Positions 10,353-20,359 of a stretch of DNA of 40,629 nucleotides are shown piece after piece (the stretch's first letter is position 1; each line of letters begins with the position of its first letter). Source of the DNA: Phenylobacterium deserti. GTDB taxonomy: Bacteria > Pseudomonadota > Alphaproteobacteria > Caulobacterales > Caulobacteraceae. The stretch lies in the NCBI GenBank assembly GCA_945859865.1, contig CAMAOY010000006.1:1-40629 (forward strand), read 5' to 3'. The notes under the pieces were generated by a model, which saw only the letters and a program-made list of their open reading frames with translations, searched no databases and had not been told where the DNA came from. The translations under genes were made by a program, and so were the position numbers.

Positions 10353-12062
10353 CTAGTCCTTTTGGGCCTTCTCGCGAAGGGCCGCGCCAAGGATGTCGCC
10401 CAGCGAGGCTCCCGAGTCCGAGGACCCGAACTTCTCGATGGCGGCCTTCTCCTCGACCATCTCCAGGGCCTTGATGGACAGGGAGATCCGCCGGGCGGCC
10501 TTGTCCACGAGGGTGACCTGGGCGTCGACGCGGTCGCCGACGGCGAAGCGCTCGGGGCGCTGGTCAGCGCGGTCCCGCGAAAGGTCCGACTTGCGGATGA
10601 AGGCCGACATAGGCGCTTCGTCATCGCCAAAGCGGACCTCGATGCCACCCGAGGTGACCTCGGTGACGGTGACCGTCACGTTCTGGCCCTTGCGGTAGAC
10701 GTCGCCGGTCATCGGATCGCCCGAGAGCTGCTTGATGCCCAGGGAGATACGCTCCTTCTCGACGTCGACGTCCAGGACCCGCGCCTTGACCATCTCGCCC
10801 TTGTGGTAGCGCGTGATGGCCTCTTCACCGGGCACGCTCCAGTCGATGTCGGACAGGTGGACCATGCCATCGATGTCGTTGTCCAGGCCCAGGAAGAGGC
10901 CGAACTCAGTGGCGTTCTTGACTTCGCCCTCGACGGTGGAACCCACCGGATGGGTGGCCACGAAGGCATCCCAGGGATTGTCCATGGCCTGCTTGAGGCC
11001 CAGCGACACGCGACGCTTGGAGGGATCCACGTCCAGGACGACCACGTCGACTTCCTGAGAGGTCGAGACGATCTTGCCAGGGTGGACGTTCTTCTTGGTC
11101 CAGGACATTTCCGAGACGTGCACCAGGCCCTCGACACCGGCCTCCAGCTCCACGAAGGCGCCGTAGTCGGTGATGTTGGTGATGCGGCCAGTGAAGCGGG
11201 CACCCACCGGGTACTTGGCCTCGACGCCGTCCCAGGGGTCGGACTGGAGCTGCTTCATGCCCAGGGAGATGCGCTGGGTGTCGGGATTGATCTTGACGAT
11301 CTGGACCCGGACCGTGTCGCCCACGGCCAGCACCTGGCTGGGGTGGTTGACGCGCTTCCAGCTCATGTCGGTGACGTGCAGCAGGCCGTCGATCCCGCCC
11401 AGGTCCACGAAGGCGCCATAGTCGGTGATGTTCTTGACCACGCCTTCGCGGATCTCGCCTTCCTGCAGCTGGCCGACAAGTTCGGTGCGCTGTTCGGCGC
11501 GGGCTTCCTCGAGGATGGCCCGGCGGGAGACGACGATGTTGCCGCGCGGCCGATCCATCTTGAGGATGGCGAAGGGCTGTTCCTTGCCCATCAGCGGGCC
11601 GACGTCGCGCACCGGGCGGATGTCGACCTGCGAGCCCGGCAAGAAGGCCGAGGCGCCGCCGAGGTCCACGGTGAAGCCACCCTTCACGCGGCCAACGATG
11701 GCGCCCATGACAGGCTCGTTGCGGGCGTGAACGCCCTCAAGCCGGGTCCAGGCTTCTTCGCGGCGGGCCTTCTCGCGGCTGATAACCGCCTCGCCCATGG
11801 CGTTCTCGACCCGCTCGAGGAAGACCTCGACCGTGTCGCCGACGGCCAGCTGAGGCTTGTCTTCCTCGCCGACGCTGAACTCCTTGATAGAGATGCGTCC
11901 CTCGGTCTTGAGGCCCACATCGATGATCGCGAAATCCTTCTCGATGCCCACGACTATGCCCTTGACCACCTGGCCTTCCATGAAGTCGCGTCCACCCAGG
12001 GACTCGGTCAGGAGGGCCGCGAAGTCGTCGCGGGACGGGTTCAGGCCAGCATCATCAGCCAT
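10353..12062 (-). CDS. rpsA: 30S ribosomal protein S1
   Basis: 569 aa with repeated S1 domains (VKNITDYGAFVDLGGIDGLLHVTDMSWKRV, ITNITDYGAFVELEAGVEGLVHVSEMSW etc.). Confidence 0.97.
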   Translation of the reverse strand: MADDAGLNPSRDDFAALLTESLGGRDFMEGQVVKGIVVGIEKDFAIIDVGLKTEGRISIKEFSVGEEDKPQLAVGDTVEVFLERVENAMGEAVISREKARREEAWTRLEGVHARNEPVMGAIVGRVKGGFTVDLGGASAFLPGSQVDIRPVRDVGPLMGKEQPFAILKMDRPRGNIVVSRRAILEEARAEQRTELVGQLQEGEIREGVVKNITDYGAFVDLGGIDGLLHVTDMSWKRVNHPSQVLAVGDTVRVQIVKINPDTQRISLGMKQLQSDPWDGVEAKYPVGARFTGRITNITDYGAFVELEAGVEGLVHVSEMSWTKKNVHPGKIVSTSQEVDVVVLDVDPSKRRVSLGLKQAMDNPWDAFVATHPVGSTVEGEVKNATEFGLFLGLDNDIDGMVHLSDIDWSVPGEEAITRYHKGEMVKARVLDVDVEKERISLGIKQLSGDPMTGDVYRKGQNVTVTVTEVTSGGIEVRFGDDEAPMSAFIRKSDLSRDRADQRPERFAVGDRVDAQVTLVDKAARRISLSIKALEMVEEKAAIEKFGSSDSGASLGDILGAALREKAQKD

Positions 12063-12220
12063 TTTGTACTTTCATCAGTCACTGTGACCCGGAAGCTGTG
12101 CGCCCTTCAGGCGGACGGAGTCCCGGAGTCGGGTTGGAGTTGAAACCGAAGGCGCGAAGCTCGCGCCGGAAAATGCCCGCGGCTTGGGAGGGAAAGACGC
12201 GATGGGATTTGCCGTCCGGA

Positions 12221-12865
12221 TCATTCCCGGCCGGCGCGCGCCGCCTCGACAATGCGGCGGGCCGCATCGGTGGCGAGGTCTATAGTCATTTCGGAGGTAT
12301 CCAGCAAGACGGCGTCGACCGCCCGGGCCAGAGGCGCGTCGGCCCGGCCGCCATCCCGGGCGTCACGCCTGCGGATGTCGGCCAGGACTTCCTCGAAGGC
12401 AACCGCCTCGCCCTGGGCGGCGAGCTGGCGACAGCGACGCTCGGCGCGGATCTCCGGACGGGCCGTCACGAACAATTTGGCCGGGGCCCAGGGGGCGATC
12501 ACAGTGCCGATATCCCGGCCGTCGAGCACAGCGCCGCCTGGCCGGCGCGCAAACCCGACCTGGGCGGCGTTCAGGGCGTCCCGGACACCGGGGTGTACTG
12601 CCACCCGGCTGGCCAGTTCACCTGCCGTACGTGTGCGGAAGGCCGGATCGTCCAGGGTCAGGAGATCGATCTTACCGGCGACGGCGGCAGCCGCCTGGGG
12701 ATTATCGGGATCGACCCCGGCCCGGGAGGCGGCCACGCCGACGGCCCGGTAGAGGAGGCCAGTGTCGAGGACCGGCAGGCCATAGACCTGGCCCAGCCAG
12801 GCAGCGACTGTCCCCTTGCCTGAGGCGGCCGGGCCATCGACGGCGATCACCAAGCTGGCGGTCAT
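12221..12865 (-). CDS. cmk: Cytidylate kinase
   Basis: [39 protein letters not shown]; start overlaps the aroA stop (ATGA). Confidence 0.95.
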   Translation of the reverse strand: MTASLVIAVDGPAASGKGTVAAWLGQVYGLPVLDTGLLYRAVGVAASRAGVDPDNPQAAAAVAGKIDLLTLDDPAFRTRTAGELASRVAVHPGVRDALNAAQVGFARRPGGAVLDGRDIGTVIAPWAPAKLFVTARPEIRAERRCRQLAAQGEAVAFEEVLADIRRRDARDGGRADAPLARAVDAVLLDTSEMTIDLATDAARRIVEAARAGRE

Positions 12866-14199
12866 GCCGGGGCGATGTCGGCGCCGAGGCCGCTCATCAT
12901 GTCGACGAAACCCGGGAAGCTTGTGGCGATCATTCCGGGCTCGTCCACCCGGACGGCGGCGTCCGAGGCCAGGCCCAGCACCAGGTGCGACATGGCGATG
13001 CGGTGGTCGCCCCGGGTCGTGACTGCGGCTCCGCCGACAGGGGGGCGGTTGGGGCCCGCTCCGGTGACGATCAGGCCCTCGGGCTCTTCCTCCACCGTCA
13101 GGCCACAGGCCGCCAGGCCCGCCGCCATCAGGGCGATGCGATCGCTTTCTTTCACGCGCATCTCGCCAATGCCCCGCATGCGGGTGACGCCCTCGGCAAA
13201 GGCCGCGGCGACCGCCAATATGGGATACTCGTCGATCATGGACGGCGCGCGATCCGCCGGGACGTCGACCCCCCTGAGGGCGGAGTGCCGGGCGGTAATG
13301 TCGCCGACGGGCTCACCGCCCTCATCGCGCACCGCCGACACCGACAGGTCGGCTCCCATTTCCCGAAGGGTCGCCAACAGTCCCGTCCGGAGGGGGTTGA
13401 GCAGGACTCCCTCCACCGTCACCTCGGACCCGGGCGTGATCAGCGCCGCCACGAGAGGGAAGGCCGCCGAGGACGGGTCGCCCGGAACCCGGATCCGGGT
13501 TCCTGTGAGGCCCTGACCGCCGGGCAGGGTGATCCGCCGCCCCTCCGGAAGATCCTCGACGATCACCTCCGCCCCAAACCCCCGGAGCATCCGTTCGGTG
13601 TGGTCCCGGGTCGGCTCCGGCTCGATGACCACTGCACCGCCGACGGCGTGGAGACCCGCCAGGAGGACGGCGGACTTCACCTGGGCCGAGGGCTCGGGCG
13701 GGACGTATTCGATCCGCTTGAGGTGCCCGCCCCTCAGGGTCAGGGGCAGCCGGCCGCCTGACCGGTGCAGGAAGCGGGCGCCCATCTCTGAGAGGGGTTT
13801 CATGACCCGGTTCATGGGCCGGCCCCGGAGCGAGGCGTCACCCGTGAAGGTTGCGGATAGATCGAAGCCCGCGGCGGCGCCGAGGATCAGGCGAACGCCC
13901 GTTCCGGCATTGCCGCAGTCGATCACGTCGTCGGGCTCAGAGAATCCGCCCCGGCCCAGAATCCGCCAGCGGCCGCCCCCAAGGGCCTCCACCTCGGCGC
14001 CAAAGGCGCGCATGGCGGCGGCAGAACGCAGGACGTCGTCGCCCTCGAGGAGCCCCTCCACCTCCGTCAGGCCCTCCGCCAGGGCACCGAAGATCAGCGC
14101 CCGGTGGGAAATCGACTTATCGCCCGGCGCACGGACCCGTCCGCGCAGGGGTCCACTCCGCCGGGCGCTGAGGGCGGCGGTCTGGCCGGGGGAGGACAT
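12862..14199 (-). CDS. aroA: 3-phosphoshikimate 1-carboxyvinyltransferase (EPSP synthase)
   Basis: [53 protein letters not shown]. Confidence 0.96.
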   Translation of the reverse strand: MSSPGQTAALSARRSGPLRGRVRAPGDKSISHRALIFGALAEGLTEVEGLLEGDDVLRSAAAMRAFGAEVEALGGGRWRILGRGGFSEPDDVIDCGNAGTGVRLILGAAAGFDLSATFTGDASLRGRPMNRVMKPLSEMGARFLHRSGGRLPLTLRGGHLKRIEYVPPEPSAQVKSAVLLAGLHAVGGAVVIEPEPTRDHTERMLRGFGAEVIVEDLPEGRRITLPGGQGLTGTRIRVPGDPSSAAFPLVAALITPGSEVTVEGVLLNPLRTGLLATLREMGADLSVSAVRDEGGEPVGDITARHSALRGVDVPADRAPSMIDEYPILAVAAAFAEGVTRMRGIGEMRVKESDRIALMAAGLAACGLTVEEEPEGLIVTGAGPNRPPVGGAAVTTRGDHRIAMSHLVLGLASDAAVRVDEPGMIATSFPGFVDMMSGLGADIAPA

Positions 14200-14326
14200 G
14201 GCTTGGATTGGCTCCGGGGCGGGTGAAGCGGGATAGGTGCGCCTGAAGGGCTTTGCTTTTGACAGTGGCGCCGCCGCATGGCAAGTGAGCCGGCTTCCAT
14301 TCTCATCCTTACAAGAGGCCCGCCCC

Positions 14327-14794
14327 TTGGCCCTTCCCGAACTCGGCGCGAAGCAGATCTGCCCTAGCTGCCAGGCTAAATTCTACGATCTGACCCGCCG
14401 TCCGGCGCACTGCCCCAAGTGCAGCCACGAATTCGACCCCGACGAAGCAGTCCGGTCCCGCCGTGTCCGCGCCCGGGCGGCGCCGGCCGAGCGCGATATC
14501 GAGGACGACGCCGAGGACCAGGTCGTGGTGGCCGGACCCGAGGTCGAGGAGGATGAGGAGGACGAGGTCGTCACTCCCGCACTCGACGAGGCCGTGGACG
14601 ACCCGGTCCTTGTGGTCGACGACGAGGATGGGGAGATCATCGCCCCGCCTGAGGACGAGCTGGTCGCCTTCCAGGAAGAAGACGAACTCGAAGAGGAGGA
14701 GGAGGACGGCGTCCCCTTCCTTGAAGACGAGGAAGACGAATTCGACGACGCCGAACTCGACGGTCTTCCCGGCGAGGGCGGTGCGGACGACTGA
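14327..14794 (+). CDS. TIGR02300/FYDLN-acid family protein (zinc-ribbon N-terminus, highly acidic C-terminus)
   Basis: [35 protein letters not shown] followed by a long D/E-rich tail; probable TTG start at 14327 in frame with the ORF-track entry from 14237. Confidence 0.85.
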   Translation: MALPELGAKQICPSCQAKFYDLTRRPAHCPKCSHEFDPDEAVRSRRVRARAAPAERDIEDDAEDQVVVAGPEVEEDEEDEVVTPALDEAVDDPVLVVDDEDGEIIAPPEDELVAFQEEDELEEEEEDGVPFLEDEEDEFDDAELDGLPGEGGADD

Positions 14795-14918
14795 CGCAGG
14801 TCCTGCTTCCGGCGACGGCGATTTTTCCCCTTAGCGGGCTTGATCGCCGCGATCCGCCGGACTAGGTTCCGCGCCTTCCCGGATGGGCCCCAACGGGCCC
14901 TGAGGGACCCGAGACCTC

Positions 14919-14994
14919 GGGGCTATAGCTCAGTTGGTAGAGCGCTTGAATGGCATTCAAGAGGTCAGCGGTTCGACTCCGCTTAGCTCCACCA
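14919..14994 (+). tRNA. tRNA-Ala (anticodon GGC)
   Basis: GGGGCTA/TAGCTCC acceptor stem with G3:U70, D-arm AGCTCAGTTGGTAGAGC, anticodon stem-loop CTTGA-ATGGCAT-TCAAG (GGC at 14952-14954), GGTTCGACTCC T-arm, encoded CCA. Confidence 0.97.
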
Positions 14995-14996
14995 GG

Positions 14997-15025
14997 AAGG
15001 CCCGTCGGACACCCCGGCGGGCCTT
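14997..15025. terminator. Hairpin directly after tRNA-Ala; putative (bidirectional) terminator
   Basis: AAGGCCCG (14997-15004) / CGGGCCTT (15018-15025) inverted repeat; no strong U-tract. Confidence 0.5.
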
Positions 15026-15047
15026 CGCCATTTCGGGGTCAGGCCGC

Positions 15048-15075
15048 AGGCTTCAGGTCGGAGGCTTCAGGTCGG
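15048..15075. repeat. 14-bp perfect tandem duplication (AGGCTTCAGGTCGG x2)
   Basis: Direct inspection: copies at 15048-15061 and 15062-15075; covers the glycosyltransferase stop codon. Confidence 0.9.
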
Positions 15076-16687
15076 CCAGGCCCAGTTTCGCCAGCCACAT
15101 CACGGCCCTGAGGCGCGGACGCCCGCCACCGCCTGCGGCGGCCATCAGGTCGGAAACCGTTCGGGGGCCGGCCTGGGCCAGGCGATGCAGATCCCGGATC
15201 ATCTCGGGCGGCAGTCGGACGGGATCCAGCACGTAGGTGGTCATCCTCAGCCGGAGCAGGTCCTCCAGGGCGGCTTCCCGTCCGGATGGGGCACTGACGA
15301 TCCAATCCGGCGCCAGTCGGCGGGTGGGGAAATGCCCGAAGAGCCGGGAGGGATCCGGCCTCAGGGGCCAGGGGATCTGGCCCCCGGTCGCACTGGACCG
15401 AAGCCGGCCGAGTTCTCCGGCCAGGGCCTGGTAGCGATGCAGGATGACCGGCCAGTCGAATTCTGCAAGGGCCCGGGCCCGGCCCGACGCGCCCATCCGG
15501 GCGCGCTGGTCGGGGCTGTCGGCAAGCTCGCCGATTCGCCGGGACAGAACCTCCAGATCCGCCGCTGTGGCCATGCTGAATTGGCCGATATAGCGGTCAT
15601 AGGTGTCCATCTGCAGGGCGTGTCGGAGGGCCAGGTCCATGGCACCACCCTCAGGAGCCCCGGTCACCGGTATCCGGAAACCGTCGAGACCCTCCCGCAC
15701 CGTGTCGCGGTATCCGTTCCAGTCCGAGACCAGCACCGGCAGGCCCGAGGCCATGGCCTCCACCGGGGTGATGCCGAAGGTCTCCTGGATGTTGTCGGAG
15801 ATCGAAACGAAGACATCGGCTGCGCACCAGGCCCGCCGGTAGTCCCCGGCGTCTTCGCCCCTGGCGTGGAGGAAGCGCACGGAGGGCGCCAGGGCCGACT
15901 GGGCGTCGCGGTAGGACTCCGCGATCGCTTCATTGTGGAATTGCCCGGCCTCTATGCAGACCAGCCGCCGCCCCACCGCTGCCCGTTCCAGGGCCTGGTA
16001 GAGGGGGGCCGGGTTGGCCTTGGCGTGGAAGGACAGCCGTCCCGCGAAGAGGAAGGCGACGTCCCCAGGTGCGAGGCCAAGGTCCCGCCGGGCGGCCTCG
16101 ATCTCCGACGCCGGGCGCGCCAGTGACGCCACATCGACCCCTAAGGGGATGACCGGAAGCTCGATCTCGGAGAATCGGGTCGCGCCATAGTGCTCCGCCA
16201 GCCAGGCTCGGCGCTCGGCCATGAGGCTGCGCACCAGGGTGACGGCGGCCGTCGATGTGCAGATCAGGGCATCCCAGGGCTGGAAGGGCGCTCCCGCCAG
16301 GTCACCTATACTGTCCATGGCGCCCAGCGAGGACAGGGTGTGGGTCACCCCGAAAAGACTGTAGGCACCGGGCCCCTCCCGGTTGCGGTCATGGGCCATG
16401 GCCAGCGGGATCGGACCGGGATGGTAGACCGAGCCTGGAAATCCGGGAGGCGGGGCTGTCGAGCCCTGTTCGCGCCAGACAAGACGGCCAGCGAATCCCT
16501 CCTGTTGCAACTGGTCCATCATCGCCCGAGACGCCCCGCGGCCGAATCCGAAGACCTCGCCTTCCGGCCAGCGCCGGGCGATGGCGCGGAACAGGGACTT
16601 GCCGACCGCCTGGCGGCCCATCAGCTTGGCGTCAGTGGAATAGCCGTCCCCCAGATAGTGGAGGGCGAAGGACATGGGGGCGCTCAT
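15053..16687 (-). CDS. Glycosyltransferase (GT4-like, GT-B fold)
   Basis: FLFAGRLSFHAKANPAPLYQAL.., DVFVSISDNIQETFGITPVEAMASGLPVLVSDWNGYRDTVREG. Likely start MSAPMSFALHYLGDGYSTDAKLMGRQAVGKS at 16687; ORF track is longer. Confidence 0.85.
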   Translation of the reverse strand: MSAPMSFALHYLGDGYSTDAKLMGRQAVGKSLFRAIARRWPEGEVFGFGRGASRAMMDQLQQEGFAGRLVWREQGSTAPPPGFPGSVYHPGPIPLAMAHDRNREGPGAYSLFGVTHTLSSLGAMDSIGDLAGAPFQPWDALICTSTAAVTLVRSLMAERRAWLAEHYGATRFSEIELPVIPLGVDVASLARPASEIEAARRDLGLAPGDVAFLFAGRLSFHAKANPAPLYQALERAAVGRRLVCIEAGQFHNEAIAESYRDAQSALAPSVRFLHARGEDAGDYRRAWCAADVFVSISDNIQETFGITPVEAMASGLPVLVSDWNGYRDTVREGLDGFRIPVTGAPEGGAMDLALRHALQMDTYDRYIGQFSMATAADLEVLSRRIGELADSPDQRARMGASGRARALAEFDWPVILHRYQALAGELGRLRSSATGGQIPWPLRPDPSRLFGHFPTRRLAPDWIVSAPSGREAALEDLLRLRMTTYVLDPVRLPPEMIRDLHRLAQAGPRTVSDLMAAAGGGGRPRLRAVMWLAKLGLADLKPPT

Positions 16688-16844
16688 GCCGAATTGGTGC
16701 GACGGCAGGCGCTTCGGCGCAAGTCCGACCGAAGTCGGACCGGCGGATATTGAAAGCCGGGGACCCACGCGCCACATGCGGAGGGTGGCGGGTCGGGCCG
16801 AGACCGGACGGGACGCCGCAGAGTCGCTTTGACTGAGGACTCCC

Positions 16845-17261
16845 ATGACCAGGACCGTTCTGTTCGACAGCCCCTTCCTCCTCGGCTTCGAACATACCCG
16901 AAACCAGATCGAGAGGGCGGCGAAGGCCGCATCCGAAGGCTATCCGCCTTACAATGTCGAGGATCTTGGCGGCGGTGCCCTCAGGATCACCCTCGCCGTG
17001 GCCGGGTTCACACCCGAGAGCCTTCAGATCACCCTGGAGGACCGCCAGCTGACCCTAGCTGGCCGCCGGGAGGACGCCCCCAAGGGCGACGCCTACCTGC
17101 ACCGGGGGATCGCCGCCCGGAGCTTCATACGGAGTTTCGTCCTGGCGGACGGCGTCGAGGTGGACCGCGCTCTGCTAGAGCACGGCCTCCTGCATGTGGA
17201 CCTAAGCCGTCCAGCGCCCGAGCCACAGGTTCGCCGCATCCCCATCCAATCGGCAGGCTGA
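16845..17261 (+). CDS. Hsp20/alpha-crystallin family small heat shock protein (IbpA-like)
   Basis: GFEHTRNQIERAAKAASEGYPPYNVEDLGGGALRITLAVAGFTPESLQITLEDRQLTLAGRR, alpha-crystallin domain. Confidence 0.93.
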   Translation: MTRTVLFDSPFLLGFEHTRNQIERAAKAASEGYPPYNVEDLGGGALRITLAVAGFTPESLQITLEDRQLTLAGRREDAPKGDAYLHRGIAARSFIRSFVLADGVEVDRALLEHGLLHVDLSRPAPEPQVRRIPIQSAG

Positions 17262-17284
17262 CAGCAGCTGAAGGAGCCCCTTCC

Positions 17285-17563
17285 ATGACCCCCTACTCCA
17301 AGATTCGCGCCCTCCCCGGCCTGACCCAGGAAGCCTTCGCGGCCCTGGGCGCGCCTGACATGGTCTATGTCCGTCCGGTCCGGGCCGCCGAAATCCTCGC
17401 CAACACCGCTTCAGGCCGGATCGAGGGCATCGAGCTTCATCCGGACCAGGTGCTCTATGCGGTGCACAGGGCGGACGGCGAAAGGCTGGCCATCCTCGGC
17501 GACAGGGATTCCGCCGTTGCGGCTGCGGTCGCACACGAACTGGCGCCGGTCTCCGTTCACTGA
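17285..17563 (+). CDS. DUF1150 family protein
   Basis: MTPYSKIRALPGLTQEAFAALGAPDMVYVRPV..; immediately downstream of hsp20, an arrangement common in alphaproteobacteria. Confidence 0.8.
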   Translation: MTPYSKIRALPGLTQEAFAALGAPDMVYVRPVRAAEILANTASGRIEGIELHPDQVLYAVHRADGERLAILGDRDSAVAAAVAHELAPVSVH

Positions 17564-17583
17564 CGCCGACTGACGCCTGGGAA

Positions 17584-18057
17584 TCAGGCGGCGGTCGCCT
17601 CGCCCTGGGCCAATAGGAATCGGATCGCATCGGCGTCGGCCGCCCGCCTGAGCTGGTCGCGCAGGTCTTCCCGGCGCACCAGTCGCGAAATCCGGGCCAG
17701 GGCGCGCAAGTGCTCGACCCCGGAGTCCTCTGGCGACAGGAGGGCGAAGAAGAGATCCACCGGCTGGCCGTCAATGGCACCGAAGGCGATGGGTTGATCA
17801 AGCCTGACCACAACCAGGCGGCTGTGCTCGAGTCCCGGGACCCGGGCGTGGGGGGCGGCGACCCCGCGGCCGAGCCCGGTCGATCCCGACTGCTCCCGCT
17901 CAAGGAGGGCAGACAGGACGCCCACGGGATCGAGGCCGAAGTTCTGGGCGGCCTTATCGGCGATCAGGTTCATCACCTGGCGGGGCGTCCGGGCACCGAA
18001 GCCAACGGCGACGCTGCTGGGCCCGATCAGGTCGGCGAAGGAGAGGCGGTCCGGCAA
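17584..18057 (-). CDS. ptsN: PTS IIA-like nitrogen regulatory protein PtsN
   Basis: GLGRGVAAPHARVPGLEHSRLVVVRLDQPIAFGAIDGQPVDLFFALLSPE, EIIA fold with active-site His; next to hpf-rpoN; TTG start. Confidence 0.93.
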   Translation of the reverse strand: MPDRLSFADLIGPSSVAVGFGARTPRQVMNLIADKAAQNFGLDPVGVLSALLEREQSGSTGLGRGVAAPHARVPGLEHSRLVVVRLDQPIAFGAIDGQPVDLFFALLSPEDSGVEHLRALARISRLVRREDLRDQLRRAADADAIRFLLAQGEATAA

Positions 18058-18114
18058 GGGTCACGCTCGCTGAGGGAAGGCGTTGCCGCCAGGCACCTGA
18101 GGCCGACGGCACGC

Positions 18115-18753
18115 TCAGACTGGAACTTCGCCCGCAGCGCCCTCTCGGGTCACCGACGTGCGCGCGGGATCTATCCAGCCGATGTTTCCATCCAGCCGGC
18201 GGTACACAACGGACAAACCGCCATGCGCGGCGTTCCTGAACACGATTGTCTGCTGGTCCGTCAAGTCCAGTTCCAAAACCGCCTGGGAAACCGTCAGGGT
18301 GCGTAATGGCTTTTCGGTCTCCGCGATCACCAGGGCGGCGGGCGGCTCGGAGGCCGAAATCGGATCGATTCCGTCCTCCCAGGCCTCATCATCGGCCTCT
18401 TCAGGCGATTTCAGGACAAAATAGGACGCCATTTCCGCCTGGCGCGCCGCAGATGAGGGGGCGTGGCTCTTCAGCCTTCGCTTGTAGCGTCGGACCCGGG
18501 TCTCGATCTTGTGAAGGGCGGCGCTGAACGCCGCATGGGCCTCTGTCGCAAGGGCGTGGCTCGCAAGGGGATGGCCCGAGGCGAGCTGGACCGAGCAGTC
18601 CACGCGAAAGGCGTGGCCCTCGCGGCTGACCACCACGTCCGCGGAACCGCCGCGGTCGAAGATCTTGCCGATCGAGGCGTTGATTTCATCGACGACCCGC
18701 TCGCGCAGGGCCGATCCGACGTCGACATGCTTGCCGGTGACCTGGACTCTCAT
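18115..18753 (-). CDS. hpf: Ribosome hibernation-promoting factor, long form
   Basis: MRVQVTGKHVDVGSALRERVVDEINASIGKIFDRGGSADVVV; C-terminal domain LELDLTDQQTIVFRNAAHGGLSVVYRRLDGNIGWI. Confidence 0.94.
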   Translation of the reverse strand: MRVQVTGKHVDVGSALRERVVDEINASIGKIFDRGGSADVVVSREGHAFRVDCSVQLASGHPLASHALATEAHAAFSAALHKIETRVRRYKRRLKSHAPSSAARQAEMASYFVLKSPEEADDEAWEDGIDPISASEPPAALVIAETEKPLRTLTVSQAVLELDLTDQQTIVFRNAAHGGLSVVYRRLDGNIGWIDPARTSVTREGAAGEVPV

Positions 18754-18796
18754 GGGATCAGGTGGCGCTCTGGCCGCCCAGGAGTCAATCTCCGGA

Positions 18797-20290
18797 TCAG
18801 CCCGCAGCGGCCAGCCTGCGTCGGCGGTCGGTAGACGAGGGAATTCTCATGGATTCTCGGTACTTGGCGACAGTCCGGCGGGCGATATCCACGCCCGAAA
18901 CCTTGAGGATTTCGACGATCCGGTCGTCGGAGTGGACGTTATCGCCGGGGCGTTCCGTGTCGATCAGCTGGCGGATCCGATGCCGGACGCTTTCCGCCGA
19001 GTGCGCCTCTCCATTCCCCGTGGATGCGATGGAGGCGGTAAAGAAGAACTTCAGCTCGAAGACGCCCCTGGGGGTGGAAACGAACTTGTTCGAGGTGACC
19101 CGGCTGACCGTCGATTCATGCATGCCGATGGCCTCTGCCACTGTCCGCAGGTTCAGGGGCCGAAGGTGGGAAACTCCGAAGGCGAGGAAACCATCCTGCT
19201 GACGAACAATCTCGGAGGCGACCTTCAGTATGGTCCGCGCCCTCTGGTCCAGGCACTTCAGGAGCCAGTTCGCCTGGGAGAAGCAGTCCGAGACAAAGAC
19301 CTTCTCGGCGTCGGTCCGGGCGCCGGCGGACACCCGGGCGAAATACCGGCGGTCCACAAGCAGCCGCGGCAGGGTGTCGCTGTTCAGCTCCACGTTCCAG
19401 AGGCCGCCAGGCCCCTCCCGGATGATGACGTCCGGTGTGACCGACGCCGTCGGCTCACCGCCGAACGCGGCGCCGGGCCTGGGCGTCAGTCCCCTGACCT
19501 CGGCGATCATTTCACGAAGGTCCTCGTCATCGACGCCGCAGACACGCCGCAGAGCCGCCATGTCGCGCCGGGCAAGAAGGTCCAGGTTGTCCACGAGCGC
19601 CGCCATGGCCGGGTCAAGACGGTCCCGCTCGATCAGCTGGAGCCGGAGGCATTCGGCGACATCCCGGGCGAAGATTCCCGTAGGCTCGAAGCCCTGCAGG
19701 ACGCCCAGGACGGATTCGAGGAAGGGCGCGTCACAACCCAGGCGCTCGGCGGTCTCGACGAGATCGCATCTCAGGTAACCGCCCTCGTCCACCGAATCGA
19801 TCAGGACCCCGGCCGCCGCAAGGCGGGCACGGTCGAGGCCGCTGACCGAGAGCTGGGCGAACAGGTGGTCGCGCAGGGTGGCGACCCCGGACAGGCGCTG
19901 GGCGAGATCACCGTCGGACTCGAAGCCGCCGCCGCTGGTTCGGCTCCAGTCAATGGCTCCGCCGGCGTCCTCGCCAGCGGCCATGTCGCCGGTCGCCCTT
20001 TCCCCGGGGGAGGCCTCGGCCTCATGGCTGATGTCGAGCCTGGCTTCGGCGCCCGATTCGGGAATCCGATCGGCGGCGAAGGTCGCTTCGGCGCCCGGAT
20101 CGGGCGCCACGGCCTCAACATCGGAATCCCGGTCCTCGCGCGCCAGGAGGGGGTTCCGCTCAAGCTCGGCCTCGACAAAGGCATCGAGCTCGAGGCCGGA
20201 CAGCTGCAGAAGCTTGATGGCCTGCTGCAGTTGGGGCGTGATGACCAGCCCCTGTCCCTGACGAACCTCTAAACGCGCGCCGAGCGCCAA
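18797..20290 (-). CDS. rpoN: RNA polymerase sigma-54 factor
   Basis: LEVRQGQGLVITPQLQQAIKLLQLSGLEL; C-terminal RpoN box ARRTVAKYRESMRIPSSTDRRR. Confidence 0.97.
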   Translation of the reverse strand: MALGARLEVRQGQGLVITPQLQQAIKLLQLSGLELDAFVEAELERNPLLAREDRDSDVEAVAPDPGAEATFAADRIPESGAEARLDISHEAEASPGERATGDMAAGEDAGGAIDWSRTSGGGFESDGDLAQRLSGVATLRDHLFAQLSVSGLDRARLAAAGVLIDSVDEGGYLRCDLVETAERLGCDAPFLESVLGVLQGFEPTGIFARDVAECLRLQLIERDRLDPAMAALVDNLDLLARRDMAALRRVCGVDDEDLREMIAEVRGLTPRPGAAFGGEPTASVTPDVIIREGPGGLWNVELNSDTLPRLLVDRRYFARVSAGARTDAEKVFVSDCFSQANWLLKCLDQRARTILKVASEIVRQQDGFLAFGVSHLRPLNLRTVAEAIGMHESTVSRVTSNKFVSTPRGVFELKFFFTASIASTGNGEAHSAESVRHRIRQLIDTERPGDNVHSDDRIVEILKVSGVDIARRTVAKYRESMRIPSSTDRRRRLAAAG

Positions 20291-20359
20291 CTCCGCCTCC
20301 TTGGCCTGCTTCTTGCTTACAGGTTAGGGAGGGAAGGCAACCGTTTGGTTAACGGGATC

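Noticed and set aside
9933-12143. 736-aa plus-strand ORF antisense to ihfB and rpsA
   Set aside because: Antisense shadow of ribosomal protein S1; composition typical of an antisense high-GC frame
14690-14760. GAGGAGGAGGA-type tract in the TIGR02300 gene as a microsatellite
   Set aside because: Explained by consecutive Glu/Asp codons of the acidic tail
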